DNA from: Hymenobacter sp. BT730
GTDB lineage: Bacteria > Bacteroidota > Bacteroidia > Cytophagales > Hymenobacteraceae
Assembly (NCBI RefSeq): GCF_030542105.1
Contig: NZ_JAUOFB010000001.1
Location: forward strand, 1,488,001-1,552,000
Length of the DNA stretch: 64,000 bases
Direction: 5' to 3'
Shown piece after piece: positions 36,783 to 45,253 of this stretch. Position 1 is the stretch's first letter. Every line of letters starts with the position of its first letter. A model generated the notes under the pieces. That model saw only the letters and a list, made by a program, of their open reading frames with translations, was not told the DNA's origin and searched no databases. Both the position numbers and the translations under genes were made by a program.

Positions 36783-37847
36783 ATGCAAGCACCCAAATTT
36801 GCCGCGTCACGCTCTTTCCACCAGGAGCTTAAGCGCCGCACCAATGCCTATTTCGCTGAGGCGGGCACTGCCCCCACCGGCAACAAAAGCCTGTACTTCA
36901 AAGCCATTCTCCTCACGGCCTCCTTTGTAGCCGTGTACCTGCACTTAGTGTTTCTGACGCCTCCTGCCTGGGTGGCCGTACTGGAATGCGCCTTGCTGGG
37001 CGGTATTGGAGCCGCTATTGGCTTTAATGTGATGCACGATGGCGCCCACGGCTCCTTCAGCAAATCCAAGTGGCTGAACCAGTTTGCCGCCTTCACCCTG
37101 AACGTAATGGGCGGCAGCTCCTTCATGTGGAATGCTAAGCACAACCTCATTCATCACATGTACACCAACGTGGAAGGCGTGGACGACGACCTGAATGCCC
37201 AGCCCTGGCTGCGCCTCAGCCCCGACCAGCCTCGCCGTATGCTCCACCGCTTTCAGCACCTATACTTCTGGTTCTTTTACGCCCTGCTGTTTATTGCCTG
37301 GATTTTCTACATGGATTACCAGAAATATTTCCAGCGGAAAATAGGGGAGATGCCCATCAAGAAAATGACTGCCACCGACGAGGGCGTGTTCTGGGGCTTT
37401 AAGGTGCTGCACCTGGGCCTTTTTGTGGCTTTGCCTATTTATATGGTGGGCTTTCTGCCCTGGCTGATTGGCTTCGCCGTCTTTGCCTGTGTGGCTGGCT
37501 TCTCGCTCAGCATTGTGTTCCAGCTGGCGCATACCGTAGAGCACACCAGCTTTGTAGTGCCCCACGCCACCACCAACAAGATTGAGGACGAGTGGGCCAT
37601 TCACCAGATTAAAACCACTGCCAACTTTGCCACCGACAGCAAAATCATCAGCTGGCTGGTAGGCGGCCTCAACTTCCAGGTAGAACACCACCTGTTCCCT
37701 ACCATCTCCCACGTGCACTACCCGGCCCTGAACAAGATTCTGCGCCAGATGTGCCTGGAGTTCGGCATTGAGTACAATGAATACCCGAACATGCGCTATG
37801 CGGTGGCTTCACACGTGGCGCACTTGCGGCAGCTGGGACGTCGGTAA
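36783..37847 (+). CDS. Membrane fatty acid desaturase
   Basis: 354 residues from ATG 36783, chosen because the promoter box lies inside the longer frame. Three histidine boxes for the di-iron centre are complete: HDGAH (85-89), HNLIHH (120-125) and QVEHH (299-303). The Gln in the last box and the overall pattern match the front-end/linoleoyl-CoA-type desaturase group common in Bacteroidota. Two pairs of membrane segments are visible (about 40-80 and 170-250). No cytochrome b5 domain is fused. It introduces a double bond in an acyl chain, probably to adjust membrane fluidity in cold. Regiospecificity cannot be read. Confidence 0.93.
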   Translation: MQAPKFAASRSFHQELKRRTNAYFAEAGTAPTGNKSLYFKAILLTASFVAVYLHLVFLTPPAWVAVLECALLGGIGAAIGFNVMHDGAHGSFSKSKWLNQFAAFTLNVMGGSSFMWNAKHNLIHHMYTNVEGVDDDLNAQPWLRLSPDQPRRMLHRFQHLYFWFFYALLFIAWIFYMDYQKYFQRKIGEMPIKKMTATDEGVFWGFKVLHLGLFVALPIYMVGFLPWLIGFAVFACVAGFSLSIVFQLAHTVEHTSFVVPHATTNKIEDEWAIHQIKTTANFATDSKIISWLVGGLNFQVEHHLFPTISHVHYPALNKILRQMCLEFGIEYNEYPNMRYAVASHVAHLRQLGRR

Positions 37848-37871
37848 AGAATCGTTATATTTTGTGTCAAA

Positions 37872-37911
37872 AACACAACGGCCCGCTTCAATTGAAGCGG
37901 GCCGTTGTGTT
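37872..37911 (+). terminator. 40-bp perfect palindrome terminator
   Basis: A 20-bp inverted repeat with no spacer (centre AATT) 24 bp after the desaturase stop, flanked by A- and T-rich ends. Confidence 0.85.
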
Positions 37912-37936
37912 TACTTTGTATTTCACAATTTTAAGA

Positions 37937-38587
37937 ATGAAGCAAACTATCCTTTTTATCTGCGTGCTGGTATCGTCTGCCTGTTCTATTGAAAACAAAA
38001 ACGAACAAGCATTACCTGCACAAACGACTTTGACGAAGCCGAAAGCCGAGATGGATGCGCTAATCTACATTAGCCGCCTAGATTCAGAGGAAACTGAGCG
38101 GTTGTCTGCAGTAGTCAAGCAAGAGCATCAACTAAATACGCTTATGGCCCATAACGATACTGTTATTCTCGTATTGGAGAATCGGGCGCTGTTCTTCCCA
38201 CTGGGGAAATACCCAAGTTTGTCCGCTATCCGAAATCAATATTTACAACTCACACATCAGGTTAACGGCAACGAGGAGATTAGTACTGATGAGATGCATA
38301 TTAGTGCAGATACGGTCAAGTTCATCAAGACGAATGAGGAGGCGGAGGTATATATCGTGGCAGGCAGAATAACGGGCACCTCATTGAAGCTGGCTAATGG
38401 GGTTATGGTAGGAATGAGCAAAAACGATTTTTTAAAACAGTATTTCTCGCACATTCCCCAGTTGCTGGTGCAGGGCGGGCAAGTGATTGAGCTGGTATCG
38501 GCGTTGGATGGAATAAAGCATTACTACACCTTCAGAAATCAGAAACTTACCGCTATTGAGTTTACCTCGGACTATGTGCTTGACTAG
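37937..38587 (+). CDS. Hypothetical lipoprotein
   Basis: 216 residues from ATG 37937. A lipoprotein signal is evident: MKQTILFICVLVSSACS, with the lipobox Cys at residue 16. The longer frame from 37862 runs through the upstream terminator and is rejected. The mature protein is polar, with VMVGMSKNDFLKQYF and LDGIKHYYTFRNQKLTAIEF toward the end. I do not recognise the family. The gene is visibly more AT-rich than its neighbours, suggesting later arrival or relaxed constraint. It lies between the desaturase terminator and the rpsA promoter and stands alone. Confidence 0.7.
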   Translation: MKQTILFICVLVSSACSIENKNEQALPAQTTLTKPKAEMDALIYISRLDSEETERLSAVVKQEHQLNTLMAHNDTVILVLENRALFFPLGKYPSLSAIRNQYLQLTHQVNGNEEISTDEMHISADTVKFIKTNEEAEVYIVAGRITGTSLKLANGVMVGMSKNDFLKQYFSHIPQLLVQGGQVIELVSALDGIKHYYTFRNQKLTAIEFTSDYVLD

Positions 38588-38632
38588 CTGCTAAAACTAT
38601 CAACTGACACTCATATTTCCCCCCAAACTCCC

Positions 38633-38640
38633 TATCTTTG
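38633..38640 (+). promoter_or_regulatory. -7 box TATCTTTG for rpsA
   Basis: Exact TAnnTTTG match, 109 bp before the rpsA ATG, leaving an untranslated leader of about 105 bases. Confidence 0.65.
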
Positions 38641-38644
38641 CGCC

Positions 38645-38719
38645 CCCGCCAGGGTGGCGGGCCGGCGCTTTTGCGCTGTGGATCAAACAAAAACGCGTTC
38701 CGGAGGCGGGCCCTGCGCC
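38645..38719 (+). promoter_or_regulatory. Structured GC-rich leader of rpsA
   Basis: Three short hairpins can be drawn: 38645-38651 with 38655-38661 (7 bp, GGG loop), 38665-38668 with 38673-38676 (TTTT loop), and 38705-38708 with 38716-38719. S1 regulates its own mRNA in Escherichia coli, so a leader of this kind may be a self-control site (inference). Confidence 0.4.
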
Positions 38720-38749
38720 GGACGTGTACATAAGGGCCAACCATATCAT

Positions 38750-40912
38750 ATGGCAGAAGTAGTAGACAACTTCGACTGGGACAACGTTGGAGCCAGCGGC
38801 TTCGGTGGTAATTATACCGCTGAGCAGCGCGCCGAAATGGAGCAGATGTACGGTGAGACCCTCACCACAGTACAGGAAGAAGAAGTAGTAAAAGGCACCG
38901 TGGTAGGTATCACCGACCGCGACGTAATCCTGAACATCGGCTTTAAGTCCGACGGTTTGGTGCCCCTCTCCGAATTCCGCGACCTGACCGACCTCAAAAT
39001 CGGTGACCAGGTAGAGGTATTCATCGAGGACCAGGAAGATTCCAACGGTCAGCTGATCCTGTCGCGCAAGAAGGCGAAGATCAAGCAGGCCTGGAAAGCC
39101 ATCTACGATGCACTGGAGAATGACACCATCCTGGAAGGCGTTGTAAAGCGTCGTACCAAAGGTGGTCTGATCATGGACCTGGACGGCGTAGAAGCCTTCC
39201 TGCCCGGCTCGCAGATTGATGTGAAGCCTATCCGTGACTTCGACATCTATGTAGGTCGTCGCATGGAAGTGAAAGTGGTGAAAATCAACGCTGCTTTCGA
39301 CAACGTGGTAGTTTCGCACAAAGTCCTGATCGAGAAAGACCTCGAGAAGCAGCGCGAAGCCATCCTCAACAACCTGGAAAAAGGCCAGATCCTCGAGGGC
39401 GTTATCAAGAACATGACCAACTTCGGTGTGTTCATCGACCTGGGCGGCGTAGACGGCCTGCTGCACATCACCGACATCTCGTGGGGCCGTATCGCGCACC
39501 CGAGCGAAGTGCTGCAGCTGGACCAGAAGCTGAACGTAGTAGTTCTGGATTTCGACGAAGCCAAGAAGCGTATTTCGCTGGGCCTGAAGCAGCTGACTCC
39601 TCACCCATGGGATTCTCTGCCCCAGGACCTGCAGCCTGGCTCGAAAGTGAAAGGCCGCATCGTGAACGTAGCCGACTATGGCGCATTCATGGAAATTGTA
39701 CCTGGCGTAGAAGGCCTGATCCACGTTTCAGAAATGAGCTGGAGCCAGCACCTGCGCAACCCGCAGGACTTCATCAAGCAGGGCGACGTGGTAGAGGCTC
39801 AGATTCTGACCCTGGACCGCGAAGACCGCAAGATGAGCCTGGGTATCAAGCAGCTGAGCGAAGATCCATGGACTCGTGGCGACTTCGGCACCAAGTACGC
39901 CGTAGGTACCAAGCACAACGGTCTGGTGCGTAACCTGACCAACTTCGGCCTGTTCGTAGAGCTGGAAGAAGGTGTTGACGGCCTCGTACACGTTTCCGAC
40001 CTGTCCTGGACCAAGAAGATCAAGCATCCTTCGGAAGTAGTGAAGGTAGGCGACCGTCTGGACGTAGTAGTTCTGGAACTGGACGTTGCCAACCGTCGTC
40101 TGGCCCTGGGCCACAAGCAGCTGGAAGAAAACCCCTGGGATACTTTCCAGACGGTATTCACCCCCGGCTCGGTGCACAAGGCTACCATCACGGAGAAAAC
40201 CGACCGTGGCGCAGTTCTCGAACTGCCTTACGGCATCGAAGGCTTCGCTTATCCGAAGTCGCTGGCCAAAGAAGACGGCTCGCAGGCTGAAAACGGCGAG
40301 CAGCTCGACTTCCGCGTGGTAGAATTCTCCAAGGATGACCGTCGCATCGTACTGTCGCACACTGCTGTATTTAACCAGCAGCAGGAAGACGACAGCCGCG
40401 CTTCGAAGTTCACCAAGAAGAAGACCACAGGTGGTGCTGCCGGTGCTCCTGCACAAGGCGAAGGCAAGCTGAGCGACCTCAAGAAGCCCGCAACGGCTGA
40501 GAAGTCGACCCTCGGTGACCTGGATGCTCTGTCCGCTCTGCGCGACAAGATGATGGGCAACGAGCGTGAGGCTGGTGAGCAGAAGCTGAAAACCAGCGCT
40601 GCTCCTAAGAAAGCCGCTAAAGCTGAGGCTACGGAAGCTCCTGAAACTGCCGAAGCTCCCGCAGCTACGGAAGAAGGTGGCCTGCTCTCCACTATCACCG
40701 GTGCCGCTTCGGCCGCTTTCGATAAAGCTAAAGAAGTTGCTGGTGAGGCCATCGACGCTGCTACCCACTCCGATGCTTTCAACAAAGCCAAGGAAGTAGC
40801 CGGCGACGTGGTAGAGAAGGTAACGGAAGTTGCCGGCGACGTAGTTGACAAAGCCAAAGACCTGATTGCCGGCGACGAAGCCGAAGGCAAGAAGGACGAA
40901 GAGAAAGCCTAA
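38750..40912 (+). CDS. rpsA: 30S ribosomal protein S1
   Basis: 720 residues from ATG 38750 (MAEVVDNFDWDNV). Binds mRNA and helps start translation. Six S1 RNA-binding domains are visible, for example GVIKNMTNFGVFIDLGGVDG (third) and GLVRNLTNFGLFVELEEGVD (fifth). The first two are more divergent, as in other S1 proteins where they dock on the ribosome. From about residue 540 the protein continues as a 180-residue Ala/Lys/Glu-rich tail with a repeat of the type AFDKAKEVAGEAIDAATHSD, then NKAKEVAGDVVEKVTEVAGD. Codon use differs from its neighbours (many CGT, GGT and GTA codons), as expected for a highly expressed gene. Confidence 0.95.
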   Translation: MAEVVDNFDWDNVGASGFGGNYTAEQRAEMEQMYGETLTTVQEEEVVKGTVVGITDRDVILNIGFKSDGLVPLSEFRDLTDLKIGDQVEVFIEDQEDSNGQLILSRKKAKIKQAWKAIYDALENDTILEGVVKRRTKGGLIMDLDGVEAFLPGSQIDVKPIRDFDIYVGRRMEVKVVKINAAFDNVVVSHKVLIEKDLEKQREAILNNLEKGQILEGVIKNMTNFGVFIDLGGVDGLLHITDISWGRIAHPSEVLQLDQKLNVVVLDFDEAKKRISLGLKQLTPHPWDSLPQDLQPGSKVKGRIVNVADYGAFMEIVPGVEGLIHVSEMSWSQHLRNPQDFIKQGDVVEAQILTLDREDRKMSLGIKQLSEDPWTRGDFGTKYAVGTKHNGLVRNLTNFGLFVELEEGVDGLVHVSDLSWTKKIKHPSEVVKVGDRLDVVVLELDVANRRLALGHKQLEENPWDTFQTVFTPGSVHKATITEKTDRGAVLELPYGIEGFAYPKSLAKEDGSQAENGEQLDFRVVEFSKDDRRIVLSHTAVFNQQQEDDSRASKFTKKKTTGGAAGAPAQGEGKLSDLKKPATAEKSTLGDLDALSALRDKMMGNEREAGEQKLKTSAAPKKAAKAEATEAPETAEAPAATEEGGLLSTITGAASAAFDKAKEVAGEAIDAATHSDAFNKAKEVAGDVVEKVTEVAGDVVDKAKDLIAGDEAEGKKDEEKA

Positions 40913-40933
40913 GCTTTTCTCCTCTGAGTAAAG

Positions 40934-40962
40934 AAAGCCCCGGAGCAATCCGGGGCTTTTTT
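40934..40962 (+). terminator. Terminator of rpsA
   Basis: An 11-bp stem (40934-40944 with 40949-40959), GCAA tetraloop, and a T-run, 21 bp after the stop. Confidence 0.92.
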
Positions 40963-41086
40963 GTTTGCTATGGTCTCGGGGTGAAGGGTGGTTAATATCA
41001 ACGCAAAAACTACCCAGTGAACGGCCCAATCATCTGCTCAGAACGCCAGCAACTTAGCACCGGTAATGCGAAAAAGTGCCTCTGAG

Positions 41087-41118
41087 TTTGGCAGAAGCCA
41101 GATAATGGTGTATGTTTG
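41087..41118 (+). promoter_or_regulatory. Promoter of tRNA-Cys
   Basis: -33 box TTTG (41087-41090), 20-bp spacer and -7 box TATGTTTG (41111-41118), the best full match to the Bacteroidota consensus in the window, 12 bp before the tRNA. Confidence 0.7.
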
Positions 41119-41130
41119 CGTCCCCAATCC

Positions 41131-41201
41131 GGTGACGTGACCGAGTGGCTAGGTAGAGGTCTGCAAAACCTCCTACAGCGGTTCGAATCCGCTCGTCACC
41201 T
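41131..41201 (+). tRNA. tRNA-Cys (anticodon GCA)
   Basis: Acceptor arms GGTGACG (41131-41137) and CGTCACC pair perfectly, with discriminator base T at 41201. The anticodon stem is GAGGT/ACCTC with loop CTGCAAA, so the anticodon is GCA. The T arm is AGCGG TTCGAAT CCGCT. CCA is not encoded. It has its own promoter and a T-run just after it (41203-41208). Confidence 0.96.
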
Positions 41202-41458
41202 CTTTTTTCCTAGTTCCTGTTTTCTATTGCCTAGTGCCCCAGCCGATTAGCCCCGGCTGGGGTTTTGGCTTTTTAGGCCCTTCCGGTAAAGAGTTTGGCT
41301 GGAAGCAGAGGAAAAATCACGACCTTCCGGCAAGGTAGCCAGCGGCTTAGCAGAAGCGCGCGTAAAAATAATGGGGTGAGCTCCCAAAGTGACTATCCAT
41401 AGGCCGCTTTGCTCCGTAGAACTGCGCACGAAGCACAAATACCCACCCTAATCCCTCT

Positions 41459-44098
41459 ATGAAAATTGTAGAACTGCGCACCATGCGCGGACCGAGTTAC
41501 TGGTCGGTCAAACATCACAAGTTGATTGTCCTGAAGGTGAACCTGGAGGAATTTGCAGGTAAGTGGTCGAATGAGTTTCCGGGGTTGGACAAGCGGCTGA
41601 CGAAGTTACTGCCGGATCTGGGACAGGAGAAAACGCATACCTCCTATACCCAGCAACAAGCGCTGAAACACCCGCCACTCACGCAGGAAATGCTGGCTGA
41701 TGGTGAGCCGCTGGGCCACATCATTCAGCACGTAGCCCTGGAGTTGCAGCGCTTGGCTGGTATGCCGGTGCATTGGGGCAAGTCCTATCCGGCGCATGAG
41801 CCCGGTGTAGAGTATGTAGTATTCTGCTACCAGGAAGAGCGCGCCGGCCGCCGGGCCGCCGAAGCCGCCGTGGAGATTGTGGAGGCACTCTGCAAAAAGC
41901 AGAAAATCAACATCAAGCCCATTATTGACGAGCTGCACGATATCCGGGAGGAAGAATTCTTCGGCCCGAGTACCTACAGCATTGTGGCCGAGGCTGCCTC
42001 GCGCAATATTCCCTACATACAGCTCAAGAACAGCAACATTATTCAGTTGGGCTATGGGGTAAACCAGAAGCGCATCTGGGCTACTACCACCAGCTATACC
42101 TCGCACGCCGGGGTAGAGGTGGCGGGCAATAAGAACCGCACCAAAGCCCTGCTGCACGATGCGGGCGTACCCGTGCCCCGCGGCACCACCGTGTACTCCC
42201 CCGATGGCCTGCGCGACGCCATTGAGGAGCTGGGTTTCCCCATCGTAACCAAGCCGCTGGACGGCAACCACGGCAAAGGCGCCAGCATCAATATCACGAA
42301 CTGGAAAGATGCACTGGCGGGCCTGAAAGCCGCCCAGGCGTATTCCAGAGCCGTTATTGTAGAACAGTTTGTGGTGGGCCATGACTACCGCCTCCTGGTG
42401 GTAAATGGCAAGCTCGTAGCTGCCGCCCGCCGTACCCCCGCCAGTGTAACCGGCAACGGCAAAAGCACTATTCAGCAGCTGATTGATGAAGTAAATAAGG
42501 ACCCGCGCCGCGGCGTAGGCCACGAGAAGGTGCTCACCCAGATAAAAGCCGATAAGCACACCGTCGATTTGCTGAAGGCCCAGGGGCTTACGGTAAAATC
42601 GGTGCTGCCGGCCGGTGAGGTGATGTATCTGAAGAGCACGGCCAACATCAGTACGGGCGGCACTGCCACCGATGTGACCGACCAGGTAGACCCCTACAAC
42701 GTGCTGCTGGCCGAGCGGGTAGCCGGCATCGTGGGCCTCGATATCTGCGGCATCGACCTACTGACGACCGACATTGCCATTCCGCTGAATGAAACCCGCG
42801 GCGCTGTGATTGAAGTGAATGCCGCGCCTGGCTTCCGCATGCACATTTCGCCTACCGAAGGCTTAGCCCGCAACGTGGCGGCTCCGGTAGTAGACATGCT
42901 GTTCCCCCGGGGCAGCACCTCGCGCATTCCTATCATTGCCATAACCGGTACCAACGGCAAAACCACTACTACCCGCCTGATAGCCCATATGGTATCTTCG
43001 CGCGGCTACAAAGTGGGCTTCACCACCACCGATGGTATCTACATTCAGGGCCGGCAGCTGCAGAAAGGCGACTGCACCGGCGGGCAGAGCGCGGAGTTTG
43101 TCTTGAAAGACCCAACCGTAAACTTTGCGGTGCTGGAAACCGCCCGCGGCGGGATGCTGCGCTCCGGTCTGGGCTTCCATACCTGTGATATTGCCGTTGT
43201 AACCAACGTGGCCGCTGACCACCTGGGCATGCGCGACATTAATACCGTGGAGGAAATGGCGCAGGTGAAGGGCGTATTGCCCCGCACCGTGCGCAAAAGC
43301 GGCTGGGCGGTGCTCAATGCCGATGATGACCTGGTATATGCTATGCGTGAGAAGCTGGATTGCCGCGTAGCCCTGTTCAGCATGAACGAGCACAGCCCAC
43401 GCATTCTGGACCACGTAGAAAATGGGGGAGTGGCAGCCGTGTTCGAGGAAGGCTACATTTCCATCTACAAAAACAGCTACAAGCTGCGCATAGACCGGGC
43501 CGCGGAATTTCCCATTACGTTTGGCGGCCGCGCCCGCTTCAACATCGAAAACTCCCTGGCTACGGCTCTGACCGGCTACCTGTGCGGCTTTGAGCGTGAC
43601 GATATCAAAACCGCGCTGCGCACCTTCGTGCCTTCGGCCACTAAAACGCCGGGCCGCATGAATGTGTACAAGTTTCCGAAGTTTGAGGTCATTGTGGACT
43701 ATGCTCACAATACCCACGGCATCAGCAAGTTTGCGGAGTTTCTGAATGATACTCCGGCATCCCGTAAAATCGGGATTGTATCAGGACTGGGCGACCGGCG
43801 CGAAGAAGATACGCTGGGCTTTGCCCGTATAGCCGGCCAGATCTTCGATGAGATAATTCTGCGCCAGGACCGGGACCTGCGCGGCAAAACGGCCGAGGAG
43901 CTTCGGGAATTGATGACCCGGGGCCTGCAACTGGATAAACCAAAATTGCCTATCACCTACATTGAAGACGAAATGGAGGCTATTGACTATGCCTTGGAGA
44001 ATGCTCCCCAAGGTGCTGTAGTGGTCTTGTTCACGGAAAACATAGCCGGCGCTGTTAAGAAGCTGGATGCATATGAAGCCAGCATCAATAAAGAATAA
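41459..44098 (+). CDS. cphA: Cyanophycin synthetase
   Basis: 879 residues. Makes cyanophycin, a poly-aspartate backbone with arginine side chains, from Asp, Arg and ATP without ribosomes. The N-terminal domain (1-160) is followed by an ATP-grasp domain (about 205-480; NHGKGASINITNW region, GIDLLTTD, VIEVNAAPGFRMH) for Asp addition and a Mur ligase-like domain (about 485-875) with P-loop GTNGKTTTTR near residue 495-505 for Arg addition. Both active sites look intact, which argues for a CphA1-type enzyme. MKIVELRTMRGPSYWSVKHH is a family-typical start. No cyanophycinase or isoaspartyl peptidase gene lies next to it. Monocistronic, with a strong terminator. Confidence 0.94.
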   Translation: MKIVELRTMRGPSYWSVKHHKLIVLKVNLEEFAGKWSNEFPGLDKRLTKLLPDLGQEKTHTSYTQQQALKHPPLTQEMLADGEPLGHIIQHVALELQRLAGMPVHWGKSYPAHEPGVEYVVFCYQEERAGRRAAEAAVEIVEALCKKQKINIKPIIDELHDIREEEFFGPSTYSIVAEAASRNIPYIQLKNSNIIQLGYGVNQKRIWATTTSYTSHAGVEVAGNKNRTKALLHDAGVPVPRGTTVYSPDGLRDAIEELGFPIVTKPLDGNHGKGASINITNWKDALAGLKAAQAYSRAVIVEQFVVGHDYRLLVVNGKLVAAARRTPASVTGNGKSTIQQLIDEVNKDPRRGVGHEKVLTQIKADKHTVDLLKAQGLTVKSVLPAGEVMYLKSTANISTGGTATDVTDQVDPYNVLLAERVAGIVGLDICGIDLLTTDIAIPLNETRGAVIEVNAAPGFRMHISPTEGLARNVAAPVVDMLFPRGSTSRIPIIAITGTNGKTTTTRLIAHMVSSRGYKVGFTTTDGIYIQGRQLQKGDCTGGQSAEFVLKDPTVNFAVLETARGGMLRSGLGFHTCDIAVVTNVAADHLGMRDINTVEEMAQVKGVLPRTVRKSGWAVLNADDDLVYAMREKLDCRVALFSMNEHSPRILDHVENGGVAAVFEEGYISIYKNSYKLRIDRAAEFPITFGGRARFNIENSLATALTGYLCGFERDDIKTALRTFVPSATKTPGRMNVYKFPKFEVIVDYAHNTHGISKFAEFLNDTPASRKIGIVSGLGDRREEDTLGFARIAGQIFDEIILRQDRDLRGKTAEELRELMTRGLQLDKPKLPITYIEDEMEAIDYALENAPQGAVVVLFTENIAGAVKKLDAYEASINKE

Positions 44099-44148
44099 CG
44101 GCGGCCAGAGCTTGTGAGAGCCATATCGGCTGAATAGCTAGAATCCAT

Positions 44149-44186
44149 AAAAAAGCCCCGCTACGAGCTTGTAGCGGGGCTTTTTT
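44149..44186 (+). terminator. Terminator of cphA
   Basis: A 16-bp perfect stem (44149-44164 with 44171-44186) and 6-base loop, with A-run and T-run ends; bidirectional, as the next gene converges. Confidence 0.92.
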
Positions 44187-44250
44187 ATAAGGTTAGGGTT
44201 TAGAAGGATAGCCCATTGCGACTCTACCTACTCCACCATTCCTTTGTTTA

Positions 44251-45198
44251 TTACTTCAGTGTGAACTTGGTAGTGCCAATCAGGTAACCATCGGCGTACA
44301 GTTCTACGGTATGAACGCCGGGCTTATAGCTGGTGCCTTTGGCATACACGAATTGTACGTTCTGCTTGGTATTATCGAATACCATGTCCTGCTTGGCGGT
44401 GTAAAAGGCTTCAGCGCCATCTACCATAAAGGTGCCACCGCCGGTGCTCAGATTGTAAAGAGCCGAGCCATCAGGCTCAATCAGGCGCATCATGATTTGC
44501 TTGGTTTCCTTCGGGGCCACATCGTTGCGAGCCAGGTTGAAGGCCACTTTCACTTTCTCTACGCGCTTGGCTTTAAACACATCATCGTCATCATCTTTCT
44601 CCTTGCCACGAGCATTGATGACGTTTACGCGAATGTTTTCGGCCTGGAGGCGAGAGGCAATGCTCACCTTCTCATTCAGCTCCTGGTTGGTGCGGGCAAT
44701 GGTAGTAATGGTGTCAGTAAGCTTGTTTTGGCGCTCTTTCAGCGTGGTTGTCTCTGTATAAAGAGCCTCATTATCGGCCTTTAGCTTAGCAATTTCTTCG
44801 TCTTTTTGCTTTAGCTGGCGCTCAAAGTTGGTGGCCCGGTCGCGGAAGCGCTTCTGCTCTGAGAGAGTAAAGCTACCAGCGCGGAAAGAGCGCAGCTTCA
44901 GCAAGTCGGCATTAATAGCGGCAATTTTGTTTTCCAAGGAATCATTTGCCAGGCCCATGGACTGCACTTCCTGGCTCTGACGCTCAAAATCAGCTTTCAG
45001 CGCTTCATATTGCTTGATTTGCTCCTCCAGCTTGGCGTCTTTGGCTTGCACATCAGCAGTGAGCTGCTCATTTTGCTTGCCCTTTTGCTGGTTCATGTAG
45101 AAAAGGACGCCGTTGATGCCCAGTAGCACCAGGATGAGGGCTACAATCAGCAGCACGCGGCTGTTATTCTTGGGCTCCGGATTTTGGGCTTGTTCCAT
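44251..45198 (-). CDS. Membrane-anchored coiled-coil protein
   Basis: 315 residues. One membrane segment (VLLIVALILVLLGINGVLF, about 15-33), then a long coiled coil to about residue 190 with heptads of Leu/Ala and charged residues, an acidic stretch (KEKDDDDDVF, about 200-209) and a C-terminal compact domain of about 100 residues that is probably all beta (KVKVAFNLARNDVAP, ELYADGYLIGTTKFTLK). No signal for enzymatic activity. I do not recognise a named family. Its geometry (inner-membrane anchor, periplasmic rod, terminal beta domain) would suit a scaffold or tether. The promoter box TATTTTTG lies upstream, back to back with that of the methyltransferase gene. Confidence 0.7.
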   Translation of the reverse strand: MEQAQNPEPKNNSRVLLIVALILVLLGINGVLFYMNQQKGKQNEQLTADVQAKDAKLEEQIKQYEALKADFERQSQEVQSMGLANDSLENKIAAINADLLKLRSFRAGSFTLSEQKRFRDRATNFERQLKQKDEEIAKLKADNEALYTETTTLKERQNKLTDTITTIARTNQELNEKVSIASRLQAENIRVNVINARGKEKDDDDDVFKAKRVEKVKVAFNLARNDVAPKETKQIMMRLIEPDGSALYNLSTGGGTFMVDGAEAFYTAKQDMVFDNTKQNVQFVYAKGTSYKPGVHTVELYADGYLIGTTKFTLK

Positions 45199-45241
45199 TA
45201 GAAAGGGGTTAAGTTAAACCCGGACAATCCGGGCTGTGCGT

Positions 45242-45249
45242 TACCTTTG
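45242..45249 (+). promoter_or_regulatory. -7 box TACCTTTG for the methyltransferase-kdsA unit
   Basis: Exact TAnnTTTG match, 60 bp before ATG 45310 and adjacent to the divergent box at 45254-45261. Confidence 0.6.
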
Positions 45250-45253
45250 CGCA

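Noticed and set aside
39728..41029. 433-codon minus-strand frame opposite rpsA
   Set aside because: Antisense shadow of the repetitive S1 coding sequence and its terminator; no domains.
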